38,359 bases of DNA, taken from contig CAJTEY010000038.1 of assembly GCA_910575775.1 (NCBI GenBank), forward strand, positions 1 through 38,359. Direction: 5' to 3'. A model generated the notes under the pieces. That model had not been told where the DNA came from and searched no databases. It saw nothing but the letters and a program-made list of their open reading frames with translations. Shown piece after piece: positions 7,218-16,163 of this stretch; the first letter of the stretch is position 1; each line of letters begins with the position of its first letter. Both the position numbers and the translations under genes were made by a program. The stretch comes from Lachnospiraceae bacterium (lineage in GTDB: Bacteria; Bacillota; Clostridia; Lachnospirales; Lachnospiraceae).

Positions 7218-8819
7218 CTAACTTGTAAAATTTTGAAATAATCGGTTTCTGTATTCCCTCGGACTGACGCCTGTGTGTTTTTTAAAGACTTTACTGAAAT
7301 AAGTATAGTCGTCATATCCTACCATAAAGGCTACCTCCGCGATATTGATATCCTCCCTCCGCATCAGCTCCTTGGCCTTTTCCATCCGTTTCCCCGCAAT
7401 GTAGAGCATCAGGTTCTCACCCGTCTCCTGCTTAAAAAGCCTGGAAAAGTAGGAACTCTCCACCGCATATTTATCTGCCAGCCCGGAGAGAGTCAGCTCC
7501 TCAAAGTAGTTCTCATTGATGTAAGCCACCGCCTCCTTGACGTAGTCTCTGATATTCCCGGACACCTCGCTCTTTTTCTCTCCCAGCACCACATTCTGCA
7601 TCTCCGCAAGCAGTGACAAAAGCTGCTCCACATCCAGGCTCTCCACCACCTTGTCCGCCATCTGCTCCAGACGGCTCAGCTCCCGGATGCTCTCCTCCGA
7701 TGCTCCCTGCCCGGTGAGATAATCCTGGAAAATGGCTGATATCCTGTTCACGGTCTGCTTCATCTCCATAAAGTTGCGCCGCTCACAGGCGCCGAAGCCC
7801 AGCTCGTCCAGCAGAAACTCCGTCAGTGTGCGCTCGCTGCCTGTTTTTAGTGCGGCCCTCAGTCTGTGCTCTATCTCCTGCGTGAAGCAGTCCACCACCT
7901 GATGATTCATGCTGTTCTTTTCTTTATTGCTAAAAAGGATCACGCTCTCCGTGCTGTAAGGTCTGGTCATCAGAACGGAAATGCTCTGCACATAAGCGTC
8001 ATGCAGACTGTCCATAGAGTACGCCTGCTCGCTGACGGCAATGGTAATGGGGCTGTCTGTCTCCTCCTTCAGACGCTTCATCATTTTAAGCGCCAGAATC
8101 TGCTGCTCCGCCACATCCAGCTCACTGACAACCAGAAACTCGTTGCTTCTGTTGATATAGTTAAAAATGACCAGATTCTGTTTCTGGTCAAATTCCCGCA
8201 GTTTCTTTTTCACGGAATAGGATAAATAGTTCATATCATACTGGTAGCGCCCCATCAGCGTCTGCAGATCATGAATTTTAAGCAGCATAATGCTGCATCC
8301 TACCGAATCCAGTGCGGTTCCGCTGATCGGAGTCATGGAAAGCCGCACCCTCTCCTTTTCAATCAGAAGGCTCAGCTCTCTGTCCTGCAGAAGCGAAGCC
8401 GCTTTCAGCGTCTGTCTCTCATTTTCTTCCTTCTCGCTGATCAGCTCAAGCGCCTTGGAAACTGCCCGGATCAAATCAATTTTCGTCACAGGTTTCAGCA
8501 GGTAATTGATGGCGCCCGCCATAAGCGTCTCCTTGACATAGTCAAAATCATCGTAGCCGCTGAGCACCAGAATGACGATCTCCGGGTACTGCTCCTTTAC
8601 CTTTTTCACCAGATCCACCCCGTTTAAAAAGGGCATGTTGATATCGGTTATCAGAATGTCCGCCCTGTCCGCTTCCAGAATCTGCAGCACCTCTTCCCCG
8701 TCCTGCGCAGGGGACATAAAATCAATCTGGTACTCCTCCCAGGCTATCATGCTTCTGATCTTTTCCCTTGTCCAATACTCATCATCAGCAATCAGTAACT
8801 TATACTTTTTCCTTCCCAT
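7218..8819 (-). CDS. Response regulator with AraC-type DNA-binding domain (YesN type)
   Basis: Cytoplasmic transcription regulator. An N-terminal receiver domain (about 1-120) has the acidic pair in LIADDEYW, phospho-acceptor Asp59 (DILITDINMP), a Ser switch (VLSGYDD) and Lys in LLKPV. A long middle region follows, then a C-terminal AraC double helix-turn-helix (about 430-530: LSGLADKYAVESSYFSRLFKQETG and VAFMVGYDDYTYFSKVFKKHTGVSPREYR). An ATG three codons earlier (8828) directly abuts AGAGG, so the ATG at 8819, 9 nt away from it, is preferred (533 residues). The gene overlaps the 3' end of its kinase gene by 20 nt, so they are a cognate pair. It probably activates the sugar importer operon immediately downstream. 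Confidence 0.92.
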   Translation of the reverse strand: MGRKKYKLLIADDEYWTREKIRSMIAWEEYQIDFMSPAQDGEEVLQILEADRADILITDINMPFLNGVDLVKKVKEQYPEIVILVLSGYDDFDYVKETLMAGAINYLLKPVTKIDLIRAVSKALELISEKEENERQTLKAASLLQDRELSLLIEKERVRLSMTPISGTALDSVGCSIMLLKIHDLQTLMGRYQYDMNYLSYSVKKKLREFDQKQNLVIFNYINRSNEFLVVSELDVAEQQILALKMMKRLKEETDSPITIAVSEQAYSMDSLHDAYVQSISVLMTRPYSTESVILFSNKEKNSMNHQVVDCFTQEIEHRLRAALKTGSERTLTEFLLDELGFGACERRNFMEMKQTVNRISAIFQDYLTGQGASEESIRELSRLEQMADKVVESLDVEQLLSLLAEMQNVVLGEKKSEVSGNIRDYVKEAVAYINENYFEELTLSGLADKYAVESSYFSRLFKQETGENLMLYIAGKRMEKAKELMRREDINIAEVAFMVGYDDYTYFSKVFKKHTGVSPREYRNRLFQNFTS

Positions 8820-10617
8820 ACAGTTCATCCTCTTTCAATGCCGCCACCGTCAGATACACCGCCGATCCCTCACCCAGTCTGCTCTCAATCGTAAGACCGT
8901 ACTCCTCGCCGTAAATCATCTTTAATCTGGCGTTGATATTTGACAGCCCAATAGAGTTCCCCTCCTCAATCAGATCCCTGTCATTTTCCTGTAGAAGCCG
9001 GTTAAGCTTCTCCGCATCCATGCCCACACCGTCATCGCGGACCATCACATACAGTTTTCCATCCGCCTGCCATACTTTAATGACAATATTTTTTTCACCA
9101 CGCTTATTTTTCAGACCGTGATTGATGGCATTTTCCACCAGTGGCTGTATGGAGATCTTTGGCATTGAATAGAGCAGCGCATCCTCGTCTATGTCGAAAT
9201 GATAGCGTATCTCCTGGCGCATGCGCACGTTCATCACAAAAATGTAATTTTTCAGGTGGGCAATCTCCCTTGACACCGTTGCATACGGATATTTCATATC
9301 CAGGCTGTAACGGAAAATATTGCTGAGCGACTGGCAGAGGTCACTGACCAGATCGCAGTTCTGTATGCTGGCAATGCTGCTCATGGTATCCAGCGTGTTG
9401 TAGAGAAAATGAGGGTTGATCTGCGCCTGCAGGGCCTGGTACTGCGCCCTGTTTAAGAGAAGCTGGTCCTGGTACCTCTGCCCGATCAGATTCTCAATGG
9501 AATCCAGCATATAATTAAACTCCTCACCCAGTTTCCCGATCTCGTCCTGCACCTGGTAAGTGACACGAAGATTCGTCTCTCCGCCCCGTATCCTGCCGAT
9601 CGTCTCCATCAGACTGGCCAGCGGCTTTGTCAGACTCTTCGTGATATAAGTGTACAGGATAATCATTAGAATGCTCAGTGCCGTCACACTCATAAACAGT
9701 GTTCTGGAAAGCATTTTCTGACTCGCTTTTAAAACAGACTGCGGCAAAACCGCATAGACATCCAGATCATATTTTTTTAACGGCAGATGGAAAAATACCT
9801 TCTCCGAATCCGCCATCTCCACAGCCGCTTTTCCATCCACCCGGATGTCCTCCACGGTCTGTTCGTAGAAGCCGGTGTATTCCTGCCCCGTCTCCCCCAT
9901 CTCCGCAAAGGCCCTGTCACCCGCCGGCTGCAGCCAGACAAAAGTATTTTCACCCATCTGGTATTTCTGCATGATCTTCTGCATCATCTTCACATCCGCA
10001 TCGCAGACAATGTATCCGATCATACTTTTTGTGCTGGAGATCCCGTAAATTTTCAACACAAATCTGACCATATCCCCTTCCGTGGACGGATTATGGTAGC
10101 TGGAGATCAGCATCCTGTTTTCATCGGACTCCGCGTAAGCCTTCACCCGGTCCGCATTGTAGATCTCCGCCTCCTCGTAGATATCTGCCGCATAGTTGCG
10201 CTTCGGCGTAGAAGCCTTCCGATACACACTGACCACCTCGTGGGCGCTGTTGTAGAAATACAACGCCATCATGCCGTCACTGGCCGTAAAGTACCGCTCC
10301 GCATAGTCTCGCGCATAGCGGTAATAGTCCTGCCGCAGCTCATCCGTTGTCTCGTATTCCCGCAGTGCACGGAGGAACATTTTGTCATTATAAATATTGA
10401 CCATGCTGTTTTCAATTCCCTCGATATAGCTCCCAAGCTCATTCTGCATATTATCCAGGGAATTATAGGCAATATCCCGCGCCTGCTCGTAAACCATGTT
10501 GGAGCTGACGTTGAGAAGCAGCATTGTCTGCAAGACCAGCGCCACCAGAGTACACAAAATACAAATAAGCAGTATTTTGTTCCGCATGCTTCCTCTGACA
10601 GAAACTTTTCCAATCAT
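8800..10617 (-). CDS. Sensor histidine kinase, YesM type
   Basis: Membrane sensor kinase of the LytS/YesM class, 605 residues. A TM helix lies near residues 13-33 and a large extracellular sensing region extends to about 290. A second TM follows (LFMSVTALSILMIILYTYI), then HAMP, then the His_kinase domain with INPHFLYNTLD (His403 is the phosphorylated residue). The HATPase domain has PLVENAINHGLKN, RDDGVGM and GNSIGLSNINARL. The ATG at 10617 is preceded by GGAAGGA. It lies 64 nt downstream of a stand-alone sugar-binding lipoprotein gene, whose product could present ligand to the sensor. It overlaps the partner regulator gene. Confidence 0.92.
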   Translation of the reverse strand: MIGKVSVRGSMRNKILLICILCTLVALVLQTMLLLNVSSNMVYEQARDIAYNSLDNMQNELGSYIEGIENSMVNIYNDKMFLRALREYETTDELRQDYYRYARDYAERYFTASDGMMALYFYNSAHEVVSVYRKASTPKRNYAADIYEEAEIYNADRVKAYAESDENRMLISSYHNPSTEGDMVRFVLKIYGISSTKSMIGYIVCDADVKMMQKIMQKYQMGENTFVWLQPAGDRAFAEMGETGQEYTGFYEQTVEDIRVDGKAAVEMADSEKVFFHLPLKKYDLDVYAVLPQSVLKASQKMLSRTLFMSVTALSILMIILYTYITKSLTKPLASLMETIGRIRGGETNLRVTYQVQDEIGKLGEEFNYMLDSIENLIGQRYQDQLLLNRAQYQALQAQINPHFLYNTLDTMSSIASIQNCDLVSDLCQSLSNIFRYSLDMKYPYATVSREIAHLKNYIFVMNVRMRQEIRYHFDIDEDALLYSMPKISIQPLVENAINHGLKNKRGEKNIVIKVWQADGKLYVMVRDDGVGMDAEKLNRLLQENDRDLIEEGNSIGLSNINARLKMIYGEEYGLTIESRLGEGSAVYLTVAALKEDELYGKEKV

Positions 10618-10681
10618 CCGCTATCCTTCCTTGACAGGCTGACACAGCAAAAAGCGGGATCGGTCCTGTTTTTCTGCGCCG

Positions 10682-11989
10682 CTATTTCCTAAGCGCCTCC
10701 TCCTGTAACCGATCAAACTGCGCCATGCACTCATCCACGGTTGCGCCGCCTAACAGCTCCCTCACGATCAGACATGTGTTTCCCCACTGTTCCACTTCCA
10801 TCCCCGCATTGGAACCAAGCACATAGACATTATTGTGAATCCTGTCATGTAAGGGCTTTAGCGCAGGGACACATTCCACTTCTACATTTTTGGACGGGGA
10901 AATAACCCTGTTCGTCTCCGCATAAATCTGTAGCGCCTCGTCAGAAAGCATCACATCCAAAACCGCCAGCGCATCTTCTCCGTGTTCCGCATTGATTCCA
11001 ACGCCAAACCCAGTCATGGGTATCACCGGCATCTGTCCGCGGCTGCTCGGAAAACCGATAACCAGCATCTCAAAGTCCGGGCTCCCGTAGGCGGTGTCCG
11101 TATTTGCCGCTCCCCAGTACGCCATGACAATCGGCGTCGTCCCGGCCAGGAACTCTTCCCTCTCCCCCTCAATCGCCTCGCTCACAAGGGCCTTTTCGGC
11201 ATCCACATATCCTTTGTCAATCATCTCCTGGAGAAATTCAAATCCCGGCCGCATGTAATCGCTGTATTTGCTCTCACCGCTGTTTAAGGCCGCTATTTCC
11301 GCCTCCGTATTGCCGCCATTATACAGATCTGCGTAAGCCTGCGCCAGAACGAAAGTTTCCAGCCACCATCTGTTTGCTCCTACCGGCGTCTCAATTCCGT
11401 TTTCTTTAAAAACCCTGCAGCACTCCAAAAAATCCTCCGGCGTTTCCGGCAGTGCGAGTCCATATTGGTCAAACATGTCCTTGTTGATAAACAGCCCGTA
11501 GGCCACCACCTCCTGTGGAATCCCGACCAGCTTTCCGTCTATCATATTTGCCGCTATCACCACTTCTCTCAGATTTTTGACGCACTCCAGCCCCGACAAA
11601 TCTTTCAGCTTGCCCTCTTCGCCCAGCACACGAAGCGTATCCGGATTCAGCAGATAAATATCATCCATATCGTTGCGCGCCCGGTCCAGCGTCACGTCGT
11701 CGTATGTCTTATCCTGGTAATCCTCCGCCGTATAGGTCACATAACCTACACTCACATCCAGTTTTTCCTCCGCCAGCATAACGGTCTTATCCGCTGCGCT
11801 TCTGGCCGTATTTTCCACATAGGCTTCCGATTTTTCCATCGGGCTGAACAGTTCCACAACCCGCTTTTCCTCATTCTCCACAACAATCAAGTTATTGTCT
11901 GTTCTACATGCCGCCATAGACAAAGCCACCATCCCGGCAATACATATCATTCCCGCTTTCCTAATATCAACCCTTCTGAAAAAACACAT
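10682..11989 (-). CDS. Stand-alone sugar-binding lipoprotein (SBP family 1)
   Basis: Extracellular solute-binding lipoprotein, about 435 residues, with signal helix MICIAGMVALSMAAC ending in a lipobox. The frame extends nine codons upstream to an ATG at 12016, but that codon lacks a good ribosome binding site. The ATG at 11989 has GGAGGA 5 nt before it and gives a proper lipoprotein signal, so it is chosen. The body matches family 1 binding proteins (GIPQEVVAYGLFINKDMFDQYGL, and a PVIPMTGFGVGINAEHG segment). No permease gene follows. It lies between two sensor kinase genes, in the same direction and with short gaps. A sensing role (ligand-loaded lipoprotein touching a kinase) is therefore as likely as transport; this is inference. 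Confidence 0.88.
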   Translation of the reverse strand: MCFFRRVDIRKAGMICIAGMVALSMAACRTDNNLIVVENEEKRVVELFSPMEKSEAYVENTARSAADKTVMLAEEKLDVSVGYVTYTAEDYQDKTYDDVTLDRARNDMDDIYLLNPDTLRVLGEEGKLKDLSGLECVKNLREVVIAANMIDGKLVGIPQEVVAYGLFINKDMFDQYGLALPETPEDFLECCRVFKENGIETPVGANRWWLETFVLAQAYADLYNGGNTEAEIAALNSGESKYSDYMRPGFEFLQEMIDKGYVDAEKALVSEAIEGEREEFLAGTTPIVMAYWGAANTDTAYGSPDFEMLVIGFPSSRGQMPVIPMTGFGVGINAEHGEDALAVLDVMLSDEALQIYAETNRVISPSKNVEVECVPALKPLHDRIHNNVYVLGSNAGMEVEQWGNTCLIVRELLGGATVDECMAQFDRLQEEALRK

Positions 11990-12034
11990 ACACTCCTCCA
12001 GCTCATCTATTCTCATTCCGCTTTCAGACTTCTC

Positions 12035-14611
12035 TTACTCCCTTTTTGTGTACTCGCGGACAACCTGTTTTAACAGTTCTATATCAACCGGCTTTGCAAG
12101 ATGGACATTCATTCCCGCATGCAGCGCCTCCCTCTCATCCTCCGCAAACGCATTCGCCGTCATGGCTATGATCGGTATGGTCTGCGCATCCTCGCGCTCC
12201 AGTGCCCGAATCGCCCTTGTGGCGTCATATCCGTTCATAACCGGCATCTGCACATCCATCAGGATGGCGTCAAACTCACCCTGCCTTGAATTGACAAACC
12301 GCTCTACCGCAATCTGCCCGTTCTCCACAATCTCACACCTGGCATTTTCAAACAATAAGATTTCCCGTAATATTTCCGCATTGATCTCATTGTCCTCCGC
12401 CGCAAGGAAATTCAGTCCTTCCAGATTGTTCTTATCCTTTTCGTCAGACTCCCCTGCCTGCGTCAGTTCCTCACACATTTCCCTTATCTTTTCTTTGAAC
12501 GCTGAGGCAAAGAAAGGTTTCATAAGAATGCCTGTATTCTGTGTCTGTAAAATGTTCTCTAATCCCTCTTCTTCGTGCTCTGCCAAAATCAGGATAAGAA
12601 GCGCATCTCCCGCCTCCTCCCTGATCCTTTCCACTGTCTGCAATGTGCCTGTTTCCGAGAGATGGTTCCCCAGCAGCAGCACATCGTATCCCTTCTGCGC
12701 CTGATCACACGCTTTCAGCAGAGACAGCACTTCTTCCAGGCTTTGCGCCGTGTCTGCCTCCACTTCCACATTCCCCATAAGCGCCTGCATGTTCTCACAT
12801 ATCCCTGCATCTCCATCCGCCACCAGAATGCGGGAAATGCCCTTTTCCTCCCAGAACAGTTTATCCGCCTGCCCTTCAGGTATACGGAGCTCCAAATCCA
12901 CCCGGAAAAGGCTGCCGTTGTTCACTTCGCTGGTCACTTCGATCGTGCCGCCCATAAGCTCTATGATATTTTTGGTGATCGCCATCCCAAGGCCCGTACC
13001 CTGCACCTTGTTGGTCGTGCTGTTTTCTGCCCTCGTGAACGCGTCAAAAATAGTCTCCAGGTACTCCGGCGTCATCCCATATCCGTTGTCCTGCACTTCA
13101 ATTCTGAGGTGCTCAAACTGATTGGAACGCTGCTCCAACCCGATGATCCGCAGCCAGATGCTTCCCCCTGGCTGTGTGTATTTCACCGCATTGGATAGAA
13201 GGTTAATCAGAATCTGGTTGATGCGCGTCTCATCTCCCATCAGACTCTCGTGTTTGATTCCAGCCACTTCCAGATAAAATTTCTGTTCCCTCGCCGCTGC
13301 CATAGGGCGGATAATTGCATCCACGGAAGATACCAGGTCGTTTAAGGTAAACTCCTCCACATTCAGCACCACTTTGCCGCTCTCAATTTTTGACACATCC
13401 AGTATGTCATTGATCAGGCTGAGCAGATGCTGCCCGGACGCCATGATTTTCTTCGTGTATTCCCGCACCTTATCCGGGTTTTCCGCATCCCTGGCAAGCA
13501 GCGTGGTAAAGCCCAGAACCGCATTCATCGGTGTACGGATATCGTGGGACATATTGGAAAGAAACATGGTCTTGGAATTACTTGCAATCTGTGCCGCCTG
13601 CAGCGCCTCCGCCAGCCTGCGGTTGCTGATCTCTCTCTCCTCTTCACGCTCTTTTCTTATTCTAATCTGCTGTCTCTGATTTAAATAATAAATCAGGCAG
13701 CATAAGAAAAATGCAATGAGCATAACTGCGACAACAATAAGAATATTCTGATTGACATAGCGGCCTTCCTGTTGTATCGCATCAATGGGCACATAACCGA
13801 TCAGATACAAGGTACCATTGTTCACCGACCACATATAATTCAGAGAGTCCTTATTTCTGATATCATGGTAAAACATGATATTCTTATTTTCTTTCAGGCA
13901 CGCATCCACATCTTCCCGGAGATTCTCTTCCTTAATATCATTCGCCCGGTAGAAATCACTCAGGTTCAGATGACCCGCGCTTCTCTCTCCCATTCCCTTT
14001 GGCTTTAATACAAACCGTTCCGTCTCTGCATCCATAATGTAGAGCATGGCTTTCTTGTTATAAAATCCTTCTGGAAGCGACTTGTCAAAGGAATCATAGA
14101 TATACTCAATATAGAGCATCGCAATTTCCCGGCCGTCTTTCATCACAGGGCACTTAATGCAGTAAGCCCATGTCCCCATATAGTTCAGATACGACTGGGA
14201 TACCGGCAGTCCATCAATTGTGCCGCCGGCCGAAAAGTCCAGTCCCTCCTCCGTAAACACATCCCCTGTACTGCATACGCCTACCGTTTCTCCTGAACGG
14301 ATCAGTCCGATTTTCATCATCGTTCCGCTTCTCTTGTACTCGCGAACGTATTCCTCCGGCTCCTCCATCTCGGCAATTCCCTGCGCCATGAGCCGCTGAT
14401 ACTCCGCTTCCTTATTCAGAATCGCCTCAATCGTACATTTGATCAAGTCAAGGCTCTCATTCAGATTCTGGGTGGCCGATGCCGACATCTCTCTGGATAT
14501 CTTGTGCGAGACGGAAAAGACAACCGTACCCAAAAACAGAAAGACCAAAATGATCGAAACAAGCAATGAAATTCCTCTGTCTATCTTACTCTCATCATGC
14601 TTTTTTCTCAT
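12035..14611 (-). CDS. Hybrid sensor histidine kinase with two receiver domains
   Basis: Membrane-bound hybrid kinase, 858 residues. Two TM helices (about 13-33 and 287-307) flank a Cache-like extracellular domain. The HisKA domain has FLSNMSHDIRTPMNA (His356). The HATPase has INQILINLLSNAVKYT, VQDNGYGM and GTGLGMAI. A first receiver-like domain (RILVADGDAG) shows LLLGNHLSETG where a phospho-Asp is expected, so it is probably a pseudo-receiver. The second receiver is intact (AAEDNEINAE, Asp786 in ILMDVQMP, Lys in LAKPV). The frame stays open to 14740, but a promoter at 14702-14730 and GGAG before the ATG at 14611 decide for the shorter start. No HPt domain or DNA-binding output is attached. 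It is the first gene of a run leading into the lipoprotein and YesMN genes. Confidence 0.9.
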   Translation of the reverse strand: MRKKHDESKIDRGISLLVSIILVFLFLGTVVFSVSHKISREMSASATQNLNESLDLIKCTIEAILNKEAEYQRLMAQGIAEMEEPEEYVREYKRSGTMMKIGLIRSGETVGVCSTGDVFTEEGLDFSAGGTIDGLPVSQSYLNYMGTWAYCIKCPVMKDGREIAMLYIEYIYDSFDKSLPEGFYNKKAMLYIMDAETERFVLKPKGMGERSAGHLNLSDFYRANDIKEENLREDVDACLKENKNIMFYHDIRNKDSLNYMWSVNNGTLYLIGYVPIDAIQQEGRYVNQNILIVVAVMLIAFFLCCLIYYLNQRQQIRIRKEREEEREISNRRLAEALQAAQIASNSKTMFLSNMSHDIRTPMNAVLGFTTLLARDAENPDKVREYTKKIMASGQHLLSLINDILDVSKIESGKVVLNVEEFTLNDLVSSVDAIIRPMAAAREQKFYLEVAGIKHESLMGDETRINQILINLLSNAVKYTQPGGSIWLRIIGLEQRSNQFEHLRIEVQDNGYGMTPEYLETIFDAFTRAENSTTNKVQGTGLGMAITKNIIELMGGTIEVTSEVNNGSLFRVDLELRIPEGQADKLFWEEKGISRILVADGDAGICENMQALMGNVEVEADTAQSLEEVLSLLKACDQAQKGYDVLLLGNHLSETGTLQTVERIREEAGDALLILILAEHEEEGLENILQTQNTGILMKPFFASAFKEKIREMCEELTQAGESDEKDKNNLEGLNFLAAEDNEINAEILREILLFENARCEIVENGQIAVERFVNSRQGEFDAILMDVQMPVMNGYDATRAIRALEREDAQTIPIIAMTANAFAEDEREALHAGMNVHLAKPVDIELLKQVVREYTKRE

Positions 14612-14701
14612 TTTGATCTCCGTTCCGCTCTGATAACCAACTACACTGATACGCTGTCCGCCTTTTATCCGATCAGCTTCCTGCCTATTGTTCTTACTCT
14701 T

Positions 14702-14730
14702 ATTATATTCCTGCGTTTTCATAAAGTCAG
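14702..14730 (-). promoter_or_regulatory. Promoter of the hybrid kinase gene
   Basis: On the minus strand -35 CTGACT (14730-14725) and a perfect -10 TATAAT (14707-14702) are 17 nt apart. Transcription would start near 14695, downstream of the upstream in-frame start codons. This supports the translation start at 14611. Confidence 0.7.
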
Positions 14731-14748
14731 CACATAACATACTATTGT

Positions 14749-15894
14749 TTATCTAAATAACGCTGCTGTTCTTTCCATCCGCTCCGCGATCTTCACGCCG
14801 AAAGGGCAGCGGCTTTCACAGTTCTTACAGCCAATGCACTCGTCCGCCGCATGTTCCAGGGCAAAATAGTGCTCCTTCACCGTGGCGGGAACGTCATCGT
14901 GCATAGTGGCAAGATCATAATATTTATTCACCATCGCGATGTCAATTTCTTTCGGACAGGGCTTGCAGTGTCCGCAATACGTACATTCTCCTCTCCCAAA
15001 GGTGTTCCTGGGCGCCTTCGCCAGAACTGCCGCATAATTCTTTTCCTCTTCTCCGGCGTTTTCATAAGCAGCCGCCTGTTCCACATGCTCCGGCGTGTCA
15101 TACCCTGCCAAAACAGATGCAACCGCCGGGCGGGTCAGACAATAGTGGATGCACTGCACCGGCGTCAGGGCAACGCCGAAAGGCGAACGCGCTTCGTCAA
15201 ACAGCCGTCCCCCCGCATAAGGCTTCATAACCGTAATACCCACATCGTTCTGCTCGCACAGTTTATAAACTTCTGCTCTGGCCGGATCAATGCCCCCAAA
15301 TCCGTCCTCATATTCCTCTGCAAAATAATCGTCGATATTGTCCGTAGGCGGCAGAAGATCAAACGCCGGGTTAATGCTGAACAGAATCATCTCTATCAGC
15401 CCGCTCTGTGCCGCCCTTTTCGCCATAAGAGGATTGTGTGTGCTCATGCCGATGTGATGAATTTTTCCGCACGCCTTGAGCTCTTTCACATACGCCATGT
15501 ACGGCCCGTTCATGGCATTCTCCCAATCCGCCTCCTGATCGACAAAGTGTATCATTCCCAGATCAACGTAATCCGTCTGCAGACGTGCCAGCAGATCCTC
15601 GAAAGCCTCCCGGCATTTTTCCAGATCACGGCTTCTCTCGTACTGGCCATTCTGCCAGGTAGAGCCGATATGTCCTTGAATAAACCAGCGTTCCCGCCTG
15701 CCCTCCAGCGCTTTTCCAATTTTCGAACGCACATTCGGTTCGGACATCCAGCAGTCTAAAATATTGATCCCCAGTTCTTCCGCACGGTCAATCATGGCCT
15801 TACATTCCTCATAGTTGTGCCGTTCCAGCCCTTCTCCCCCAAAGCCGACTTCACTGACCATCAATTCTGTTTTTCCAAGTCTGCGGTACTGCAT
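14749..15894 (-). CDS. Aldo/keto-reductase-like protein with 4Fe-4S C-terminal domain
   Basis: 381 residues. An aldo/keto reductase barrel (MQYRRLGKTELMVSEVGFGG; IHHIGMSTHNPLMAKRA) is fused to a ferredoxin-like tail with two Cys clusters: CTYCGHCKPCP near residue 300 and CIGCKNCESRCP near residue 356. The classical catalytic Asp (Asp47, NILDCW) and His (His116, GMIHFVD) are present. The Tyr expected five residues after the Asp is replaced (SEP), and the Lys position reads His (FIQGHIG). Normal NADPH-dependent carbonyl reduction is therefore doubtful, and an electron-transfer or other redox role is possible. GGAGG stands before the ATG. It has its own promoter and is separated from the ribose operon by a terminator. 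The physiological substrate is unknown. Confidence 0.85.
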   Translation of the reverse strand: MQYRRLGKTELMVSEVGFGGEGLERHNYEECKAMIDRAEELGINILDCWMSEPNVRSKIGKALEGRRERWFIQGHIGSTWQNGQYERSRDLEKCREAFEDLLARLQTDYVDLGMIHFVDQEADWENAMNGPYMAYVKELKACGKIHHIGMSTHNPLMAKRAAQSGLIEMILFSINPAFDLLPPTDNIDDYFAEEYEDGFGGIDPARAEVYKLCEQNDVGITVMKPYAGGRLFDEARSPFGVALTPVQCIHYCLTRPAVASVLAGYDTPEHVEQAAAYENAGEEEKNYAAVLAKAPRNTFGRGECTYCGHCKPCPKEIDIAMVNKYYDLATMHDDVPATVKEHYFALEHAADECIGCKNCESRCPFGVKIAERMERTAALFR

Positions 15895-15952
15895 GCTTAT
15901 CCTCCTTCGGTTTCCCAGATCACTGTTTCATATTTCAAAAGATAGTTAATTA

Positions 15953-15981
15953 ATTATAATCTTTTACCCTGCTTTTATCAA
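15953..15981 (-). promoter_or_regulatory. Promoter of the Fe-S aldo/keto-reductase-like gene
   Basis: The -35 TTGATA (15981-15976) and the perfect -10 TATAAT (15958-15953) are 17 nt apart on the minus strand. The ATG lies 59 nt downstream of the -10. An AT-rich palindrome TTAATTAATTA overlaps the start-site region. Confidence 0.75.
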
Positions 15982-16079
15982 GCCGTTCGCCTGCTGATTT
16001 TTCTTTCTGCGGGAGAACAATTATCTGCTGTAGAAAAATCGGTGACCGCTGTGTTATCACGTCTTCGAAAATAATCGGA

Positions 16080-16112
16080 AGGCCGGCTGCCCATTCGTTG
16101 AGCAGCCGGCCT
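16080..16112 (-). terminator. Terminator of the ribose-type operon
   Basis: Perfect 11-bp GC-rich arms AGGCCGGCTGC and GCAGCCGGCCT surround an 11-nt loop, 52 nt after the ribokinase stop. The following T-tract is interrupted (TTCCGATTATTTT). It separates the operon from the aldo/keto-reductase-like gene. Confidence 0.75.
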
Positions 16113-16163
16113 CCCACACCAATGTACGCACGTATTTATATCCCCCGATTAAAATCGGCTTTC

